From Brevundimonas naejangsanensis (GTDB lineage: Bacteria > Pseudomonadota > Alphaproteobacteria > Caulobacterales > Caulobacteraceae): 64,000 bases of DNA. Numbering within the stretch: the first letter of the stretch is position 1; each line of letters begins with the position of its first letter. Under the pieces are notes generated by a model. It saw only the letters and a program-made list of their open reading frames with translations, did no database searches and was not told the DNA's origin. Location: assembly GCF_003627995.1 (NCBI RefSeq), contig NZ_CP032707.1, forward strand, positions 1,292,501 through 1,356,500, written 5' to 3'. The translations under genes and the position numbers were made by a program. Below are positions 46,564 through 56,421 of this stretch, one piece after another.

Positions 46564-48288
46564 ATGGCCGGTCCGGTTCACTACGAAATCTACATCCGCC
46601 GGACACCGCCCGCCGACTGGACGCTGTCGCAGGCTCTGGAGGACCGCAAGCGCGCCGTCGAGACGGCGGAGGATCTGCTGCGCGATCGCCACGCCGTGGC
46701 CGTGCGGGTGACCAAGGAGACGCTGAACCCCGAGACCATGGAGTTCGCCAGCGTCGTCATCCTGAACCGGGGCGCGCCCGAGGTGAAGCGCAAGCGGCCG
46801 CCGACGAACGAGCCGCGCGGCCCCGGCTGTCGCGGGGTCCAGGACCTCTACGCTCCCCATGCGCGCGAAACCATCGGTCGCATTCTCGAGGACTGGCTGA
46901 ACCGCCAGGGCGCCACGGCCTTCGAACTGCTGCATCGGCCCGACCTGGCCGAGCGGCTGGAGGCGTCCGGCGTCGAGCTGCAGCACGCCGTCCAGAAGGT
47001 GGCCGTGCCCGAGGCGCAAGGCGACGGCGGCCAGTCCGTGCACGAACTGATGCGTCATTATCAGCGCCTGGCCGAACAGGCGATCGAGCGCCTGCTGCAG
47101 GCGGGACGGCGCAAGCTCTTTCCCAGCCTGGCCGACCGCTCCGTCGCCGACCTGGCCCACGGGCTCAGCGGCACGTCCGAACGCGCCTTCATCATGGGCG
47201 GGATCGTCGCCGGGGCCTTGCGGGGCGTGACGGGCGCGCGGGCGCGGCTCGAACGGCTGATGGACATCTGCGACCGCGCTCCCGCCGACGGGCCGCCGCG
47301 GGCCCTGGTGTTCGTTCCCGTCGAACAGATCCTGTGCGAGTTGCTGGGAACGCGCGTCGGCCTGGCCCAGATTCTCGGCCCCGGCCTGGACCAGGGCTCC
47401 AGCCTGGCGGCGGTGGTGCGCATGGTCGCCCCGCGCGAGATCGGGGCCGTCGTCGCCCATGATGCGCGCATCGCCCTGCTGGTGCCGCCGGTGGAAGGGC
47501 CGCCCGCCCGTCTGGGCGAGCGGCTGGCGGCGGGCGAGTTTCCCCTGCTCGCCGCCGCCCTGGCCCGCATCGTCCTGCGCGAACTGATGAGCCAGCGCCG
47601 GCTGCGTCCGGGCGACGCGGTCGGCGAGATCGACATCCTGCGCGCCCTGGCCACCGCCCTGACGGCCACGGCGGGTCGGCTGCTGACCCTGGAGGAGGTC
47701 CAGAACGCCTTCATCGAACGCTCGCGCAGCCTAGTCGCCGCCGATTTCGTCGCCGCCTATGTCGCGGGCTGTCCGACTGTCCTCGCCGAGGCCGAACGGC
47801 TGACGCGGCTGTGCGAGAACGTCACCGGGGGCGCCAACAAGCGGGCGGCGGCGCGCTGGCTAGACGCCTGCGTCGCCTCCCTGCGGTTCGAGACCGAGCT
47901 GCGGGCCAAGGGACCGGGGGCCCTGCCGCCGGGGCAGCGCCTGCTCGCCCTGGCCGGCCTGCAGCGAGCGGTGCGCAACGCCGGCCTGCCTGAACGTGAG
48001 ACCCAGGCAGTCGTCGACGCACTGGGCGTGGTCGGGGGCGCGGTCGAGGCTGACGCCCGGTTGACGGCCCAGCTCGCCCGTGCCGCCGCCCCGGCGCCGC
48101 AGAAGCTGGCCGCCCTGCTGCGGCTGGCGGCGACCGAGACCGGCCCCAGCGGCCCCGTGGCCGAGCGCGCCCGGGCCGAGGCCCTGCGCCTGCTGCGCGC
48201 GCCCGAAACCCGCGCCGCCCTGAGCGTCGAGCCGCAGGCGGTGCAGACCCTGCGGCCCCTGATGCAGGCGGTCGGCCTGGCGGCCTGA
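46564..48288 (+). CDS. Conserved-looking protein of unknown function, helical
   Basis: 574 residues, no signal peptide or membrane segments. The start MAGPVHYEIYIRRTPPADWT looks like a compact beta domain (to about 90). The rest is Ala/Leu/Arg-rich helices, e.g. GRRKLFPSLADRSVADLAHG, VPVEQILCELLGTRVGLAQI and FIERSRSLVAADFVAAYVAG, suggesting helical repeats. I do not recognise a family. ATG 46564 is preferred because GAAGGA precedes it; a longer in-frame start at 46534 is less likely. Divergent from chvI with 210 bases between. The C-terminal half has repeated LxRLLRAPETRAALS-like helices. Confidence 0.8.
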   Translation: MAGPVHYEIYIRRTPPADWTLSQALEDRKRAVETAEDLLRDRHAVAVRVTKETLNPETMEFASVVILNRGAPEVKRKRPPTNEPRGPGCRGVQDLYAPHARETIGRILEDWLNRQGATAFELLHRPDLAERLEASGVELQHAVQKVAVPEAQGDGGQSVHELMRHYQRLAEQAIERLLQAGRRKLFPSLADRSVADLAHGLSGTSERAFIMGGIVAGALRGVTGARARLERLMDICDRAPADGPPRALVFVPVEQILCELLGTRVGLAQILGPGLDQGSSLAAVVRMVAPREIGAVVAHDARIALLVPPVEGPPARLGERLAAGEFPLLAAALARIVLRELMSQRRLRPGDAVGEIDILRALATALTATAGRLLTLEEVQNAFIERSRSLVAADFVAAYVAGCPTVLAEAERLTRLCENVTGGANKRAAARWLDACVASLRFETELRAKGPGALPPGQRLLALAGLQRAVRNAGLPERETQAVVDALGVVGGAVEADARLTAQLARAAAPAPQKLAALLRLAATETGPSGPVAERARAEALRLLRAPETRAALSVEPQAVQTLRPLMQAVGLAA

Positions 48289-48301
48289 CCGCGCGCTGCG
48301 G

Positions 48302-48625
48302 TCAGTCGAAGATGTCGAAGATGTCCAGCCGCTTCTTCTTCTTCTTGCGGTAGTGATAGTCGTCGTCGCGGCGGCGGTCGTGCTCATGGCGGTCGTCGCG
48401 ATAGCGCGGCGGCTCGCGATAGGTCGACGGGTTTCCCCAGGGCTGCTGGGCGGCGGGGGCAGGCGCGACGGCACGGCCCTCGTCGGCGGCGGCGGCCATC
48501 AGCTTCTCCAGCTCGCCGCGATCCAGCCAGACGCCGCGACACGTCGGGCACATGTCGAACTGGACGCCGTGGCGGTCCAGCGTCTGCATGGGCGCATTGT
48601 CGTTGGGGCACATCAGCAGGGGCAT
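48302..48625 (-). CDS. TFIIB-type zinc-ribbon protein
   Basis: 107 residues from ATG 48625. Zinc ribbon with MCPNDNAPMQTLDRHGVQFD, then MCPTCRGVWLDRGELEKLMA, giving C-x-x-(N/x)...C-x-x-C with an unusual first pair (one Cys, CPND). A basic, tyrosine-rich linker (YREPPRYRDDRHEHDRRRDD) and a lysine run precede the tail DIFDIFD. Function unknown; zf-TFIIB proteins of this type are common in proteobacteria. AGAGG site eight bases ahead. The frame is open upstream through the structured RNA (MSDRFQRRKR...), so an extended start at 48661 cannot be excluded. Confidence 0.8.
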   Translation of the reverse strand: MPLLMCPNDNAPMQTLDRHGVQFDMCPTCRGVWLDRGELEKLMAAAADEGRAVAPAPAAQQPWGNPSTYREPPRYRDDRHEHDRRRDDDYHYRKKKKKRLDIFDIFD

Positions 48626-48649
48626 CTTCATCCTCTTTCGTCGTTGAAA

Positions 48650-48699
48650 GCGGTCCGACATCACGCCGCCGAAGCGCCGCCAGAGGGGCCCGTCCCGCT
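48650..48699 (-). promoter_or_regulatory. Structured leader RNA upstream of zinc-ribbon gene (terC-motif-like), copy 2
   Basis: Matches the terC leader at 7579-7628. On the minus strand: AGCGGGAC, GGGCCCCTCTG, a hairpin with CGC-TTCG-GCG at its tip, then GTGATGTCGGACCGC. The hairpin arm sequence differs from copy 1 (CGGCGC versus ACGTCTG types) yet still pairs, with one G-G mismatch, while the flanks are identical. That is compensatory variation between two loci. The RNA ends about 25 bases before ATG 48625 and could control access to its ribosome site. Confidence 0.7.
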
Positions 48700-48776
48700 A
48701 GACGAAAAGAGGTAGGGAAGGGCGCTCCGCGCGACAACGCGCCGCGTCGCCGCAGGGGGCGTTCACCGCCGAAACG

Positions 48777-50000
48777 TCAGCAGTGCTGGCCCGCCGCCCA
48801 GCCCGACGACCACGCCCACTGGAAGTTGTAGCCGCCCAGCCAGCCGGTGACGTCCGCCACCTCGCCGACGAAGAACAGGCCGGGGACGCTCTTGGCCTCC
48901 ATCGTCTGCTGGTCCAGCACGGCGGTGTCGACCCCGCCCAGCGTCACCTCGGCGGTGCGGTAGCCTTCGGAGCCGACCGGCTTGACCGTCCAGGCGTTGA
49001 CCGCCTCGGCCAGGGCGCGAAGCTTCTTGTCCCCGACCTCGGCCAGCTTGCCCGACAGGCCCTCGCGCGCGCACAGGGCCTCGGCCAGGCGGCGCGGCAC
49101 GACGTGGCCCAGGGCCGTATGCACCGCCTGCTTGCCGTTCTCGCTCTTGGCCGCCAGCAGTTCGGCCGCCGCGTCGCGGTCGGGGGCCAGATCGATGGTG
49201 ATCGCCTCGCCCTCGCGCCAGTAGGAGCTGATCTGCAGGATCGACGGTCCCGACAGGCCGCGATGGGTGAACAGCAGGCCTTCGCGGAAGACGGTCTCCT
49301 TGGCCGGGCGGCCGGGACCGGCCTCCTTCGGCGCCTTGTGGCGCACCACGGCGTCCACCGACACCCCGGCCAGCGGCTTGAGCTGCTCCAGCAGGCCCGG
49401 CTCGAAGGTCAGGGGGACCAGGGCGGGCCGGGTGTCGGTGACGCGCAGGCCGAAGCGCCGCGCGACCTCATAGCCCCAGCCGGTGGCCCCCATCTTGGGA
49501 ATCGACTTGCCGCCGCTGGCCACGACCAGAGACGCCGCCGTCACGCGCGATCCGTCGTCCAGATCGACCTGAAACCGCTCGCCCGCACGCTCCACCGTTT
49601 TGACGCCGACGCCCAGCGACAGGGTGACGCCCGCCGCCTTCATCTCGTCGGTCAGCATGCGGATGATCTGCTTGGCGCTGTCGTCGCAGAACAGCTGGCC
49701 CAGGGTCTTTTCATGCCAGGCGATGCCGTGGCGGTCGACCATTTTGATGAAGTCGTGCTGGGTGAAGCGCCGCAGGGCCGACAGGGCGAAGCGCGGGTTC
49801 TCGCCCAGGAAGTTGGCGCCGCTTGTCCCCAGATTGGTGAAGTTGCAGCGGCCGCCGCCCGAGATGCGGATCTTCTCGCCGGGCGCGCGGGCGTGGTCGA
49901 TCACGCGCACGCGCCGGCCGCGCTTGCCCGCCTCGATGGCGCACATCATGCCGGCCGCGCCGGCGCCGACGATCAGGACGTCGATGTCTGAAGACTTCAT
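48777..50000 (-). CDS. NAD(P)/FAD-dependent oxidoreductase, YhiN/HI0933 family
   Basis: 407 residues. N-terminal FAD-binding GxGxxG in VLIVGAGAAGMMCAIEAGKR, then GEKIRISGGGRCNFTN, a diagnostic segment of the HI0933/BaiN family. Also SLVVASGGKSIPKMGATGWG and the C-terminal LFFVGEVADVTGWLGGYNFQ and WAWSSGWAAG. Physiological substrate unknown in most members. ATG 50000 with 54 bases to the next gene on the same strand. Confidence 0.92.
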   Translation of the reverse strand: MKSSDIDVLIVGAGAAGMMCAIEAGKRGRRVRVIDHARAPGEKIRISGGGRCNFTNLGTSGANFLGENPRFALSALRRFTQHDFIKMVDRHGIAWHEKTLGQLFCDDSAKQIIRMLTDEMKAAGVTLSLGVGVKTVERAGERFQVDLDDGSRVTAASLVVASGGKSIPKMGATGWGYEVARRFGLRVTDTRPALVPLTFEPGLLEQLKPLAGVSVDAVVRHKAPKEAGPGRPAKETVFREGLLFTHRGLSGPSILQISSYWREGEAITIDLAPDRDAAAELLAAKSENGKQAVHTALGHVVPRRLAEALCAREGLSGKLAEVGDKKLRALAEAVNAWTVKPVGSEGYRTAEVTLGGVDTAVLDQQTMEAKSVPGLFFVGEVADVTGWLGGYNFQWAWSSGWAAGQHC

Positions 50001-50053
50001 CGCCCCGCCCTAGCAGGGTCCGGCCCGGCCAGGGAAGGGCGCGAAGCGGCGCC

Positions 50054-50362
50054 TTACAGGCCCAGCATGGCCCGATAGGTCGGATGCACCTGATCGGCGT
50101 ATTCCGGGTGCTTCTTCAGATAGCCCGAGAAGAAGGGGCAGGTCGGCAGGACCACCAGCCCCTTGGCCTTCAGGTCGGCCAGGATGTGCCTGGCCATGCG
50201 GCTGGCGATCCCACGACCCTCCAGCGCGACCGGCACCAGGGTCTCGGTGATCAGCCGTCCGCCCGCGACGGGGTTGTAGATGATCACGGCCGTCTCGCCG
50301 TCGACGGTCAGCTCGTAGCGCTTGGCCTCTTCGTTGTCGCGGATGTCGGGGTCCAGGCTCAT
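50054..50362 (-). CDS. Small GNAT-type N-acetyltransferase (YjdJ-like)
   Basis: 102 residues, a minimal acetyltransferase domain. RYELTVDGETAVIIYNPV forms the first strands, then VPVALEGRGIASRMARHILA carries the acetyl-CoA loop (E-G-R-G-I-A-S-x-M) and LVVLPTCPFFSGYLKKHPEY the last part. This YjdJ/COG2388 type is related to CTD-containing Gcn5 proteins of unknown substrate. ATG 50362 directly follows polA (26 bases), so it is probably expressed with it. Confidence 0.85.
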   Translation of the reverse strand: MSLDPDIRDNEEAKRYELTVDGETAVIIYNPVAGGRLITETLVPVALEGRGIASRMARHILADLKAKGLVVLPTCPFFSGYLKKHPEYADQVHPTYRAMLGL

Positions 50363-50388
50363 GTCAGGTCCTTGGTGGGAGGCAGGGG

Positions 50389-53283
50389 TCAGTGCGCGTC
50401 GTCCCAGTTTCCGGCCGCCTTGGCCTCGACGTCCAGAGGCACGGTCAGGGCGACGGCGGGGAGGGCGGCGCCCTCCATGACGCGGCGGATGACGGCGACG
50501 GCGCGCTCGGCCTCGGCTTCGGGGGCCTCGAACACCAGTTCGTCGTGGACCTGCAGCAGCATGCGGGCCTGAAGGCCCGCCTCGGCCAGGGCGCCGGGCA
50601 TGCGGATCATGGCGCGGCGGATGATGTCGGCGGCGGCGCCCTGGATCGGGGCGTTGATGGCCGCGCGCTCGCCGAACTGGCGCTCGGCGCCCGATTTGGA
50701 GTGGATGGCCGGGATGTGGATGCGCCGCCCGAAGACCGTGGTGACGAAGCCCTGTTCCTTCACCAGCGCCTTCGTCGCATCCATGTAATTGCGGATGCCG
50801 GGGAAGCGCTCGAAATAGGTCTTGATGTAGGCCCCGGCCTCGCCCTGGTCGATGCCCAGCTGGGCGGCCAGGCCGAAGGCGCTGATGCCGTAGATGATGC
50901 CGAAGTTGATGGCCTTGGCCCGGCGGCGCGTCTCGGCGGGCATGCCCTCGACCGGCACGCCGAACATCTCCGACGCCGTGGCGGCGTGGATGTCGAGACC
51001 GTTCTTGAAAGCGCGCTTCAACTCGGGAATGTCGCCGATGTGGGCCAGCAGGCGCAGCTCGATCTGGCTGTAGTCGGCGCTGATCAGCACATGGCCGGGC
51101 GAGGCGATGAAGGCCTGGCGGATCTGCCGGCCGGTCTCGGTGCGGATCGGGATGTTCTGCAGGTTCGGATCGGACGAGGCCAGGCGCCCCGTCGTCGCCG
51201 CCGCCAGCTGATAGGAGGTGTGGACCCGGTTCGTCTGCGGGTCCATCGCCGCCACCAGGGCGTCGGTATAGGTGCCCTTCAGCTTGGACAGCTGGCGCCA
51301 GTCCAGGATGGTGCGAGGCAGGGCCTGCGTCTGAGCCAGCTCCTCCAGCACGCTGGCGTCGGTGCCCCACTGGCCGCTGGCGGTCTTCTTGCCGCCGGGC
51401 AGGTTCATCTCGCCGAACAGGATCTCGCCGATCTGGCGCGGGCTGCCGACGTTGAAGGGACGGCCCGCCAGCTTGTGCGCCTCCTCCTCCAGCTCGGCCA
51501 TGCGCTGGCCGAAGGTCGAGGACAGGGAGCGCAGACGGTCCGGATCGACCCGCACCCCGGCCCGCTCCATGTCGGCCAGGACGGCGGGCATGCCGCGTTC
51601 CAGCGTCTCATAGACGGTGGACAGGCCCTCGGCCGCCAGGCGCGGCTTCAGCAGGCGATAGAGGCGCAGGGTCACGTCCGCGTCCTCGGCGGCGTAGCAG
51701 ACGGCCGACTTCATCTCCACGTGCTTGAAGCTCTTCTGGCTCTTGCCGGTCCCGGCCACGCTCTTGAAGGTCATCGGCTCGTGGCCGAGGTGCAGCCGCG
51801 CCAGCTCGTCCATGCCGTGGCCGTGCAGACCGCCTTCCAGCACGTAGGAGATCAGCATCACGTCGTCGATGGGGGCGACGCGCACGCCGCGCCGGGCCAT
51901 GACGGCGAGGTCGTATTTGATGTTCTGGCCGACCTTCAGCACCGACGGGTCTTCCAGCAGCGCCTTCAGCCGGGCCAGGGCCGTCGGCTTGTCGATCTGC
52001 TGCAGCGGCGGGCGCGCGTCTCCGCCGTCGCCGAAGTCGAGGCCGCCGTCGCCGGTCGGCTCATGCTCATGCGTCAGGGGGACGTAGCAGGCGTCGTTGG
52101 GGCCCACGGCCAGCGACACCCCGCACAGCCCGGCGTGGGTCGAGGACAGGGCGTCCGTCTCGGTGTCGAAGCCGACCACGCCCACCGCCTTCGCCCGCGC
52201 GATCCAGCGGTCGAGGTCTTCCAGCGTCTGCACGCACTCATAGCGATCATGATCGATCGCCTGGGGCTCGGCCGGGACGGCGACTTCGGTCTGGCCATAG
52301 CGGGGCGTAACCACCGGGACGCTTGGCTGGCGCGCGAAGGTCGAGCCTTCCTTCTGCGGCGCCTTGCCGTCGCCGACCCGGCGGGCCAGCGAGCGGAACT
52401 CCATCATCTCTAGGAAGGCGGACAGGGTCTCGGGGTCCGGGTCGCGGATGACGAAGTCGTCGATCGGTTCGGGAATCGGCGCGTCGCAGGTCAGCTTGAC
52501 CAGTTCGCGCGACAGGCGGATCTGGTCGGCGAAGTTGATCAGGGTCTCACGGCGCTTGGGCTGCTTGATCTCGCCGGCGCGGGCCAGGAGCGTATCGAGG
52601 TCGCCGTACTCGTGGATCAACTGGGCCGCCGTCTTGGGGCCGATGCCGGGAGCGCCAGGCACGTTGTCGACGCTGTCGCCGATCAGGGCCTGGACCTCCA
52701 CCACCTTGTCGGGCGCGACGCCGAACTTTTCGAACACGGCTTCTTCTTCGAGCCGGCGATCCTTCATCGGGTCGTACATGACCACGCCGCCGCCGATCAG
52801 CTGCATCAGATCCTTGTCGGAGCTGACGATCACCGCCTCGCCGCCCGCGTCGCGCGCCTTGCAGGCGTAGGTGGCGATCAGGTCGTCGGCCTCATAGCCG
52901 GCCATCTCGACGCAGTGGACGCCGAAGGCCTTGGTGGCCTCGCGCACCAGCGGGAACTGGGGCACCAGATCCTCGGGCGCCGGGGGGCGGTGGGCCTTGT
53001 ATTGATCGTAGAGGTCGTTGCGGAAGGTCTTCTCCGAATGGTCGAAGACGGCGACCAGGTGCGTCGGCCCGTCCTCGCCCTTCATGTCGCGGATCAGCTT
53101 CCACAGCATGTTGCAGTAGCCCTGCACCGCGCCCACGGGCAGGCCGTCCGACTTGCGGGTCAGCGGCGGCAGGGCGTGGTAGGCGCGGAAGATGTAGGCC
53201 GAGGCGTCGATCATCCACAGCCGCAGCGGCGGCCCGTCTTGGGTGAGGGGGCGGGCGGCGGATTCGGCGGGCGCGTCGGTCAT
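50389..53283 (-). CDS. polA: DNA polymerase I
   Basis: 964 residues with all three domains. 5' nuclease (1-~310): LWMIDASAYIFRAYHALPPL, YEADDLIATYACKA, DSVDNVPGAPGIGPKTAAQL. 3'-5' exonuclease (~370-560) with VVGFDTETDAL and YAAEDADVTLRLYRL. Polymerase: motif A ISADYSQIELRLLAHIG, motif B RRRAKAINFGIIYGISAFG, motif C LLQVHDELVFEAPE. It processes Okazaki primers and fills repair gaps. ATG 53283; longer in-frame extension would run into the palindromic repeat. Confidence 0.97.
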   Translation of the reverse strand: MTDAPAESAARPLTQDGPPLRLWMIDASAYIFRAYHALPPLTRKSDGLPVGAVQGYCNMLWKLIRDMKGEDGPTHLVAVFDHSEKTFRNDLYDQYKAHRPPAPEDLVPQFPLVREATKAFGVHCVEMAGYEADDLIATYACKARDAGGEAVIVSSDKDLMQLIGGGVVMYDPMKDRRLEEEAVFEKFGVAPDKVVEVQALIGDSVDNVPGAPGIGPKTAAQLIHEYGDLDTLLARAGEIKQPKRRETLINFADQIRLSRELVKLTCDAPIPEPIDDFVIRDPDPETLSAFLEMMEFRSLARRVGDGKAPQKEGSTFARQPSVPVVTPRYGQTEVAVPAEPQAIDHDRYECVQTLEDLDRWIARAKAVGVVGFDTETDALSSTHAGLCGVSLAVGPNDACYVPLTHEHEPTGDGGLDFGDGGDARPPLQQIDKPTALARLKALLEDPSVLKVGQNIKYDLAVMARRGVRVAPIDDVMLISYVLEGGLHGHGMDELARLHLGHEPMTFKSVAGTGKSQKSFKHVEMKSAVCYAAEDADVTLRLYRLLKPRLAAEGLSTVYETLERGMPAVLADMERAGVRVDPDRLRSLSSTFGQRMAELEEEAHKLAGRPFNVGSPRQIGEILFGEMNLPGGKKTASGQWGTDASVLEELAQTQALPRTILDWRQLSKLKGTYTDALVAAMDPQTNRVHTSYQLAAATTGRLASSDPNLQNIPIRTETGRQIRQAFIASPGHVLISADYSQIELRLLAHIGDIPELKRAFKNGLDIHAATASEMFGVPVEGMPAETRRRAKAINFGIIYGISAFGLAAQLGIDQGEAGAYIKTYFERFPGIRNYMDATKALVKEQGFVTTVFGRRIHIPAIHSKSGAERQFGERAAINAPIQGAAADIIRRAMIRMPGALAEAGLQARMLLQVHDELVFEAPEAEAERAVAVIRRVMEGAALPAVALTVPLDVEAKAAGNWDDAH

Positions 53284-53332
53284 GGCGCGAACATAGGGGG
53301 CGGAAGGCGCGGCGTCATCCGGGCTTCCACTT

Positions 53333-53462
53333 TCCTCCCCACTGTGTGGGGAGGGGGACCACGAAGTGGTGGAGGGGCCAAACCAGCGGAGCCAGGCGGC
53401 CCCTCCGTCACGGACGCTGCGCGCCCGCGCCATCTCCCCATGAAATGGGGAGGAGAGGCGGT
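53333..53462. repeat. Mosaic palindromic intergenic repeat
   Basis: Between obgE and polA a 130-base block is packed with short dyads: CCTCCCCAC-TGT-GTGGGGAGG, CCAC-GAA-GTGG, GAGGGGCC...GGCCCCTC, and CTCCCCAT-GAA-ATGGGGAG. The outer GGAGG/CCTCC arms could also pair with each other. The pattern resembles dispersed intergenic repeats seen in Caulobacterales genomes (from memory). No gene. Confidence 0.7.
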
Positions 53463-53468
53463 GCCGTC

Positions 53469-54554
<1,086 letters not shown>

Positions 54555-54573
54555 TTACAGGCCGCCCCCTCCA

Positions 54574-54909
54574 TCAGCGAATTTCGAAGTCGAAACTGAA
54601 CGTTCGATCGCCGTTGGTGCTCGATTCCGCTCGGGCCGCGCGCATGGAACGCAGAGCCTCCATGCCGAAGCCGTAGCCGACGGGGGCTTCCGCCACGATG
54701 ACGCAATTCGCCGGCGTTCCGGCCGTGAAGGCGCAACGAAGCGTCGCGCTGCCGCCCACCTTGGCCTGAAGCGCCTTGCCGGGCATCTCGAGGCCCGGGG
54801 ATCTGGCCCAGCGTATCGGCGCCTCGTCCGCAGGCAGAGACGGGGGCGCCGTCGGCTGCGTCCCGACCTCTTGCGCAGCCAGCGCCGACAGGAGCGCGAT
54901 CAGAAGCAT
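54574..54909 (-). CDS. Small secreted TonB-C-domain-like protein
   Basis: 111 residues. Signal peptide 1-16 (MLLIALLSALAAQE). The mature part has the TonB C-terminal pattern: PGKALQAKVGGSATLRCAFT, a Cys pair (LRC...ANC), ending VGYGFGMEALRSMRAARAES and TFSFDFEIR. It lacks the proline-rich spacer and membrane anchor of true TonB. Role unknown. ATG 54909 is preferred because it begins the signal peptide. Confidence 0.7.
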   Translation of the reverse strand: MLLIALLSALAAQEVGTQPTAPPSLPADEAPIRWARSPGLEMPGKALQAKVGGSATLRCAFTAGTPANCVIVAEAPVGYGFGMEALRSMRAARAESSTNGDRTFSFDFEIR

Positions 54910-54973
54910 GGGAATTCCCGATGATTTAACCCGGCGGACAGTCTGGGATTCGCCCGCTTGGAGCAAGCGGCCG

Positions 54974-56092
54974 TCAGCCGCGCGCCCAGACGCCGAAGGG
55001 ATCGCGCCACTCCAGGCCCAGGGCCTGGGCCACGGCCGGGTGGGTGATCTCGCCGTTCAGCACGTTCAGCCCCCGAGCCAGGTGGGGGTCCTTCTTCAGC
55101 GCCTCCAGCCCCTGGTCGGCCAGGGCCAGGCCGAAGGGCAGGGTGGCGTTGTTCAGAGCCTCGGAGCTGGTGCGCGGCACGGCGCCGGGCATGTTGCCGA
55201 CGCAGTAGTGGATGACGCCGTCGACCACATAGGTCGGCTCGTCGTGGGTGGTCGGGCGCGAGGTCTCGAAACAGCCGCCCTGGTCGATGGCGACGTCGAT
55301 CAGGACGCTGCCGGTCTTCATCGTCTTGAGCTGTTCATGACGGACCAGGGTCGGGGCCTCGGCCCCGGGAACCAGAGCGGCGCCGATGACCACGTCGGCC
55401 TTGACCAGTTCCTCCTCGATGGCGTGCATCGAGGAATAGCGGGTGATGACCCGTCCGCCGGTCACTTCGTCGATCTGGCGCATGCGCGGGATCGACCGCT
55501 CCAGCACCACCACCTCGGCGCCCAGGCCCATGGCCATGCGCGCGGCGTTCAGCCCCACGACCCCGCCGCCCAGCACCAGGACCCTTGCAGGGGCCACGCC
55601 CGGCACGCCGCAGAACAGCAGCCCCATGCCGCCCTTGTGCTTCAGCAAGGTCTCGGCCGCCGAGAAGACGGCGATGCGCCCCGCCACCTCGGACATGGGC
55701 GCCAGCAGGGGCAGGCCGCCGTTCTTGTCGGTCACCGTCTCATAGGCGACGGCGGCGCATTTCGACGCCAGCAGGGCCTGCGTCTGCTCGGGATCGGGCG
55801 CCAGGTGCAGGTAGGTGAAGAGGATGTGCTCGGGTTTCAGCAGGGCGAACTCGGTCGGCTGCAACTCCTTGACCTTCACAATCATCTCGCTGCCGGCGAA
55901 GACAGTCCGGGGGTCGGGGGCGATGCGGGCGCCCGCCTTGACGTAGTCGGCGTCGGAAAAGCCCGCGCCGAGCCCGGCGCCCGTCTCGATGCAGACGGCA
56001 TGGCCGTGAGCCACGTATTCGCGCACGGCGGCCGGGGTCAGGCCGACGCGATGTTCATTGGGCTTGATTTCTCGGGGGGAGCCGACGCGCAT
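54974..56092 (-). CDS. ald: Alanine dehydrogenase
   Basis: 372 residues. Substrate-binding residues in MIVKVKELQPTEF (Lys) and FTYLHLAPDPEQT (His); NAD-binding GxGxxG as VLVLGGGVVGLNAARMAMGL; also GGCFETSRPTTHDEPTY and VGNMPGAVPRTSSEALNNAT. It catalyses L-alanine to pyruvate plus ammonia. Of the two nearby starts, ATG 56092 has GGAAG upstream and begins at the conserved MRVGSPREIKPNEHRVG. Confidence 0.95.
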   Translation of the reverse strand: MRVGSPREIKPNEHRVGLTPAAVREYVAHGHAVCIETGAGLGAGFSDADYVKAGARIAPDPRTVFAGSEMIVKVKELQPTEFALLKPEHILFTYLHLAPDPEQTQALLASKCAAVAYETVTDKNGGLPLLAPMSEVAGRIAVFSAAETLLKHKGGMGLLFCGVPGVAPARVLVLGGGVVGLNAARMAMGLGAEVVVLERSIPRMRQIDEVTGGRVITRYSSMHAIEEELVKADVVIGAALVPGAEAPTLVRHEQLKTMKTGSVLIDVAIDQGGCFETSRPTTHDEPTYVVDGVIHYCVGNMPGAVPRTSSEALNNATLPFGLALADQGLEALKKDPHLARGLNVLNGEITHPAVAQALGLEWRDPFGVWARG

Positions 56093-56161
56093 GTTTCTTC
56101 CAGAGTCCTGGCCCATCAGCAGGGCGCGCGGACGCTAAACAAGCGGATGTTCGCGCGCCAG

Positions 56162-56202
56162 TGAAAAATAAAACCCCGCCGATCGAAAGTCGTTCGGCGG
56201 GG
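56162..56202 (-). terminator. Intrinsic terminator of the entericidin gene
   Basis: On the minus strand CCCCGCCGA pairs with TCGGCGGGG around an 11-base loop, followed by TTTTATTTTT. This is a textbook rho-independent terminator, 28 bases past the entericidin stop at 56231. Confidence 0.9.
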
Positions 56203-56230
56203 TCCAGAGGGTCGCTTCGAGAGGCGCCGA

Positions 56231-56368
56231 TCAGTTCTTGCCTTCCTTGGCCGCGTCCTCGACGGCCTGGCCGGCTGCCTTGGTGTCCTTGCCGACGCCC
56301 TGAATGGTGTTGCAGGCGGCGGTGGTCAGGGCCGTGGCGGCGAGGGCCAGAATGATGAGTTTGCGCAT
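56231..56368 (-). CDS. Entericidin A/B-family small lipoprotein
   Basis: 45 residues: MRKLIILALAATALTTAAC then NTIQGVGKDTKAAGQAVEDA and a short Lys/Asn tail. The lipobox LTTAAC puts the lipidated cysteine at residue 19. NTIQGVGKD and AGQAVEDAA are the entericidin signature. AGGAGC precedes ATG 56368. Its promoter is an EcfG-type GGAAC-N16-CGTT element located inside the 3' end of phyK, so it belongs to the general stress regulon. Entericidins are linked to envelope stress or stationary-phase lysis; the exact role here is inferred. Confidence 0.9.
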   Translation of the reverse strand: MRKLIILALAATALTTAACNTIQGVGKDTKAAGQAVEDAAKEGKN

Positions 56369-56421
56369 GGAACGCTCCTGAGAGAGTTGGGCCTGGCGGA
56401 GCCGGGGCCGCTGGCTTTCAG

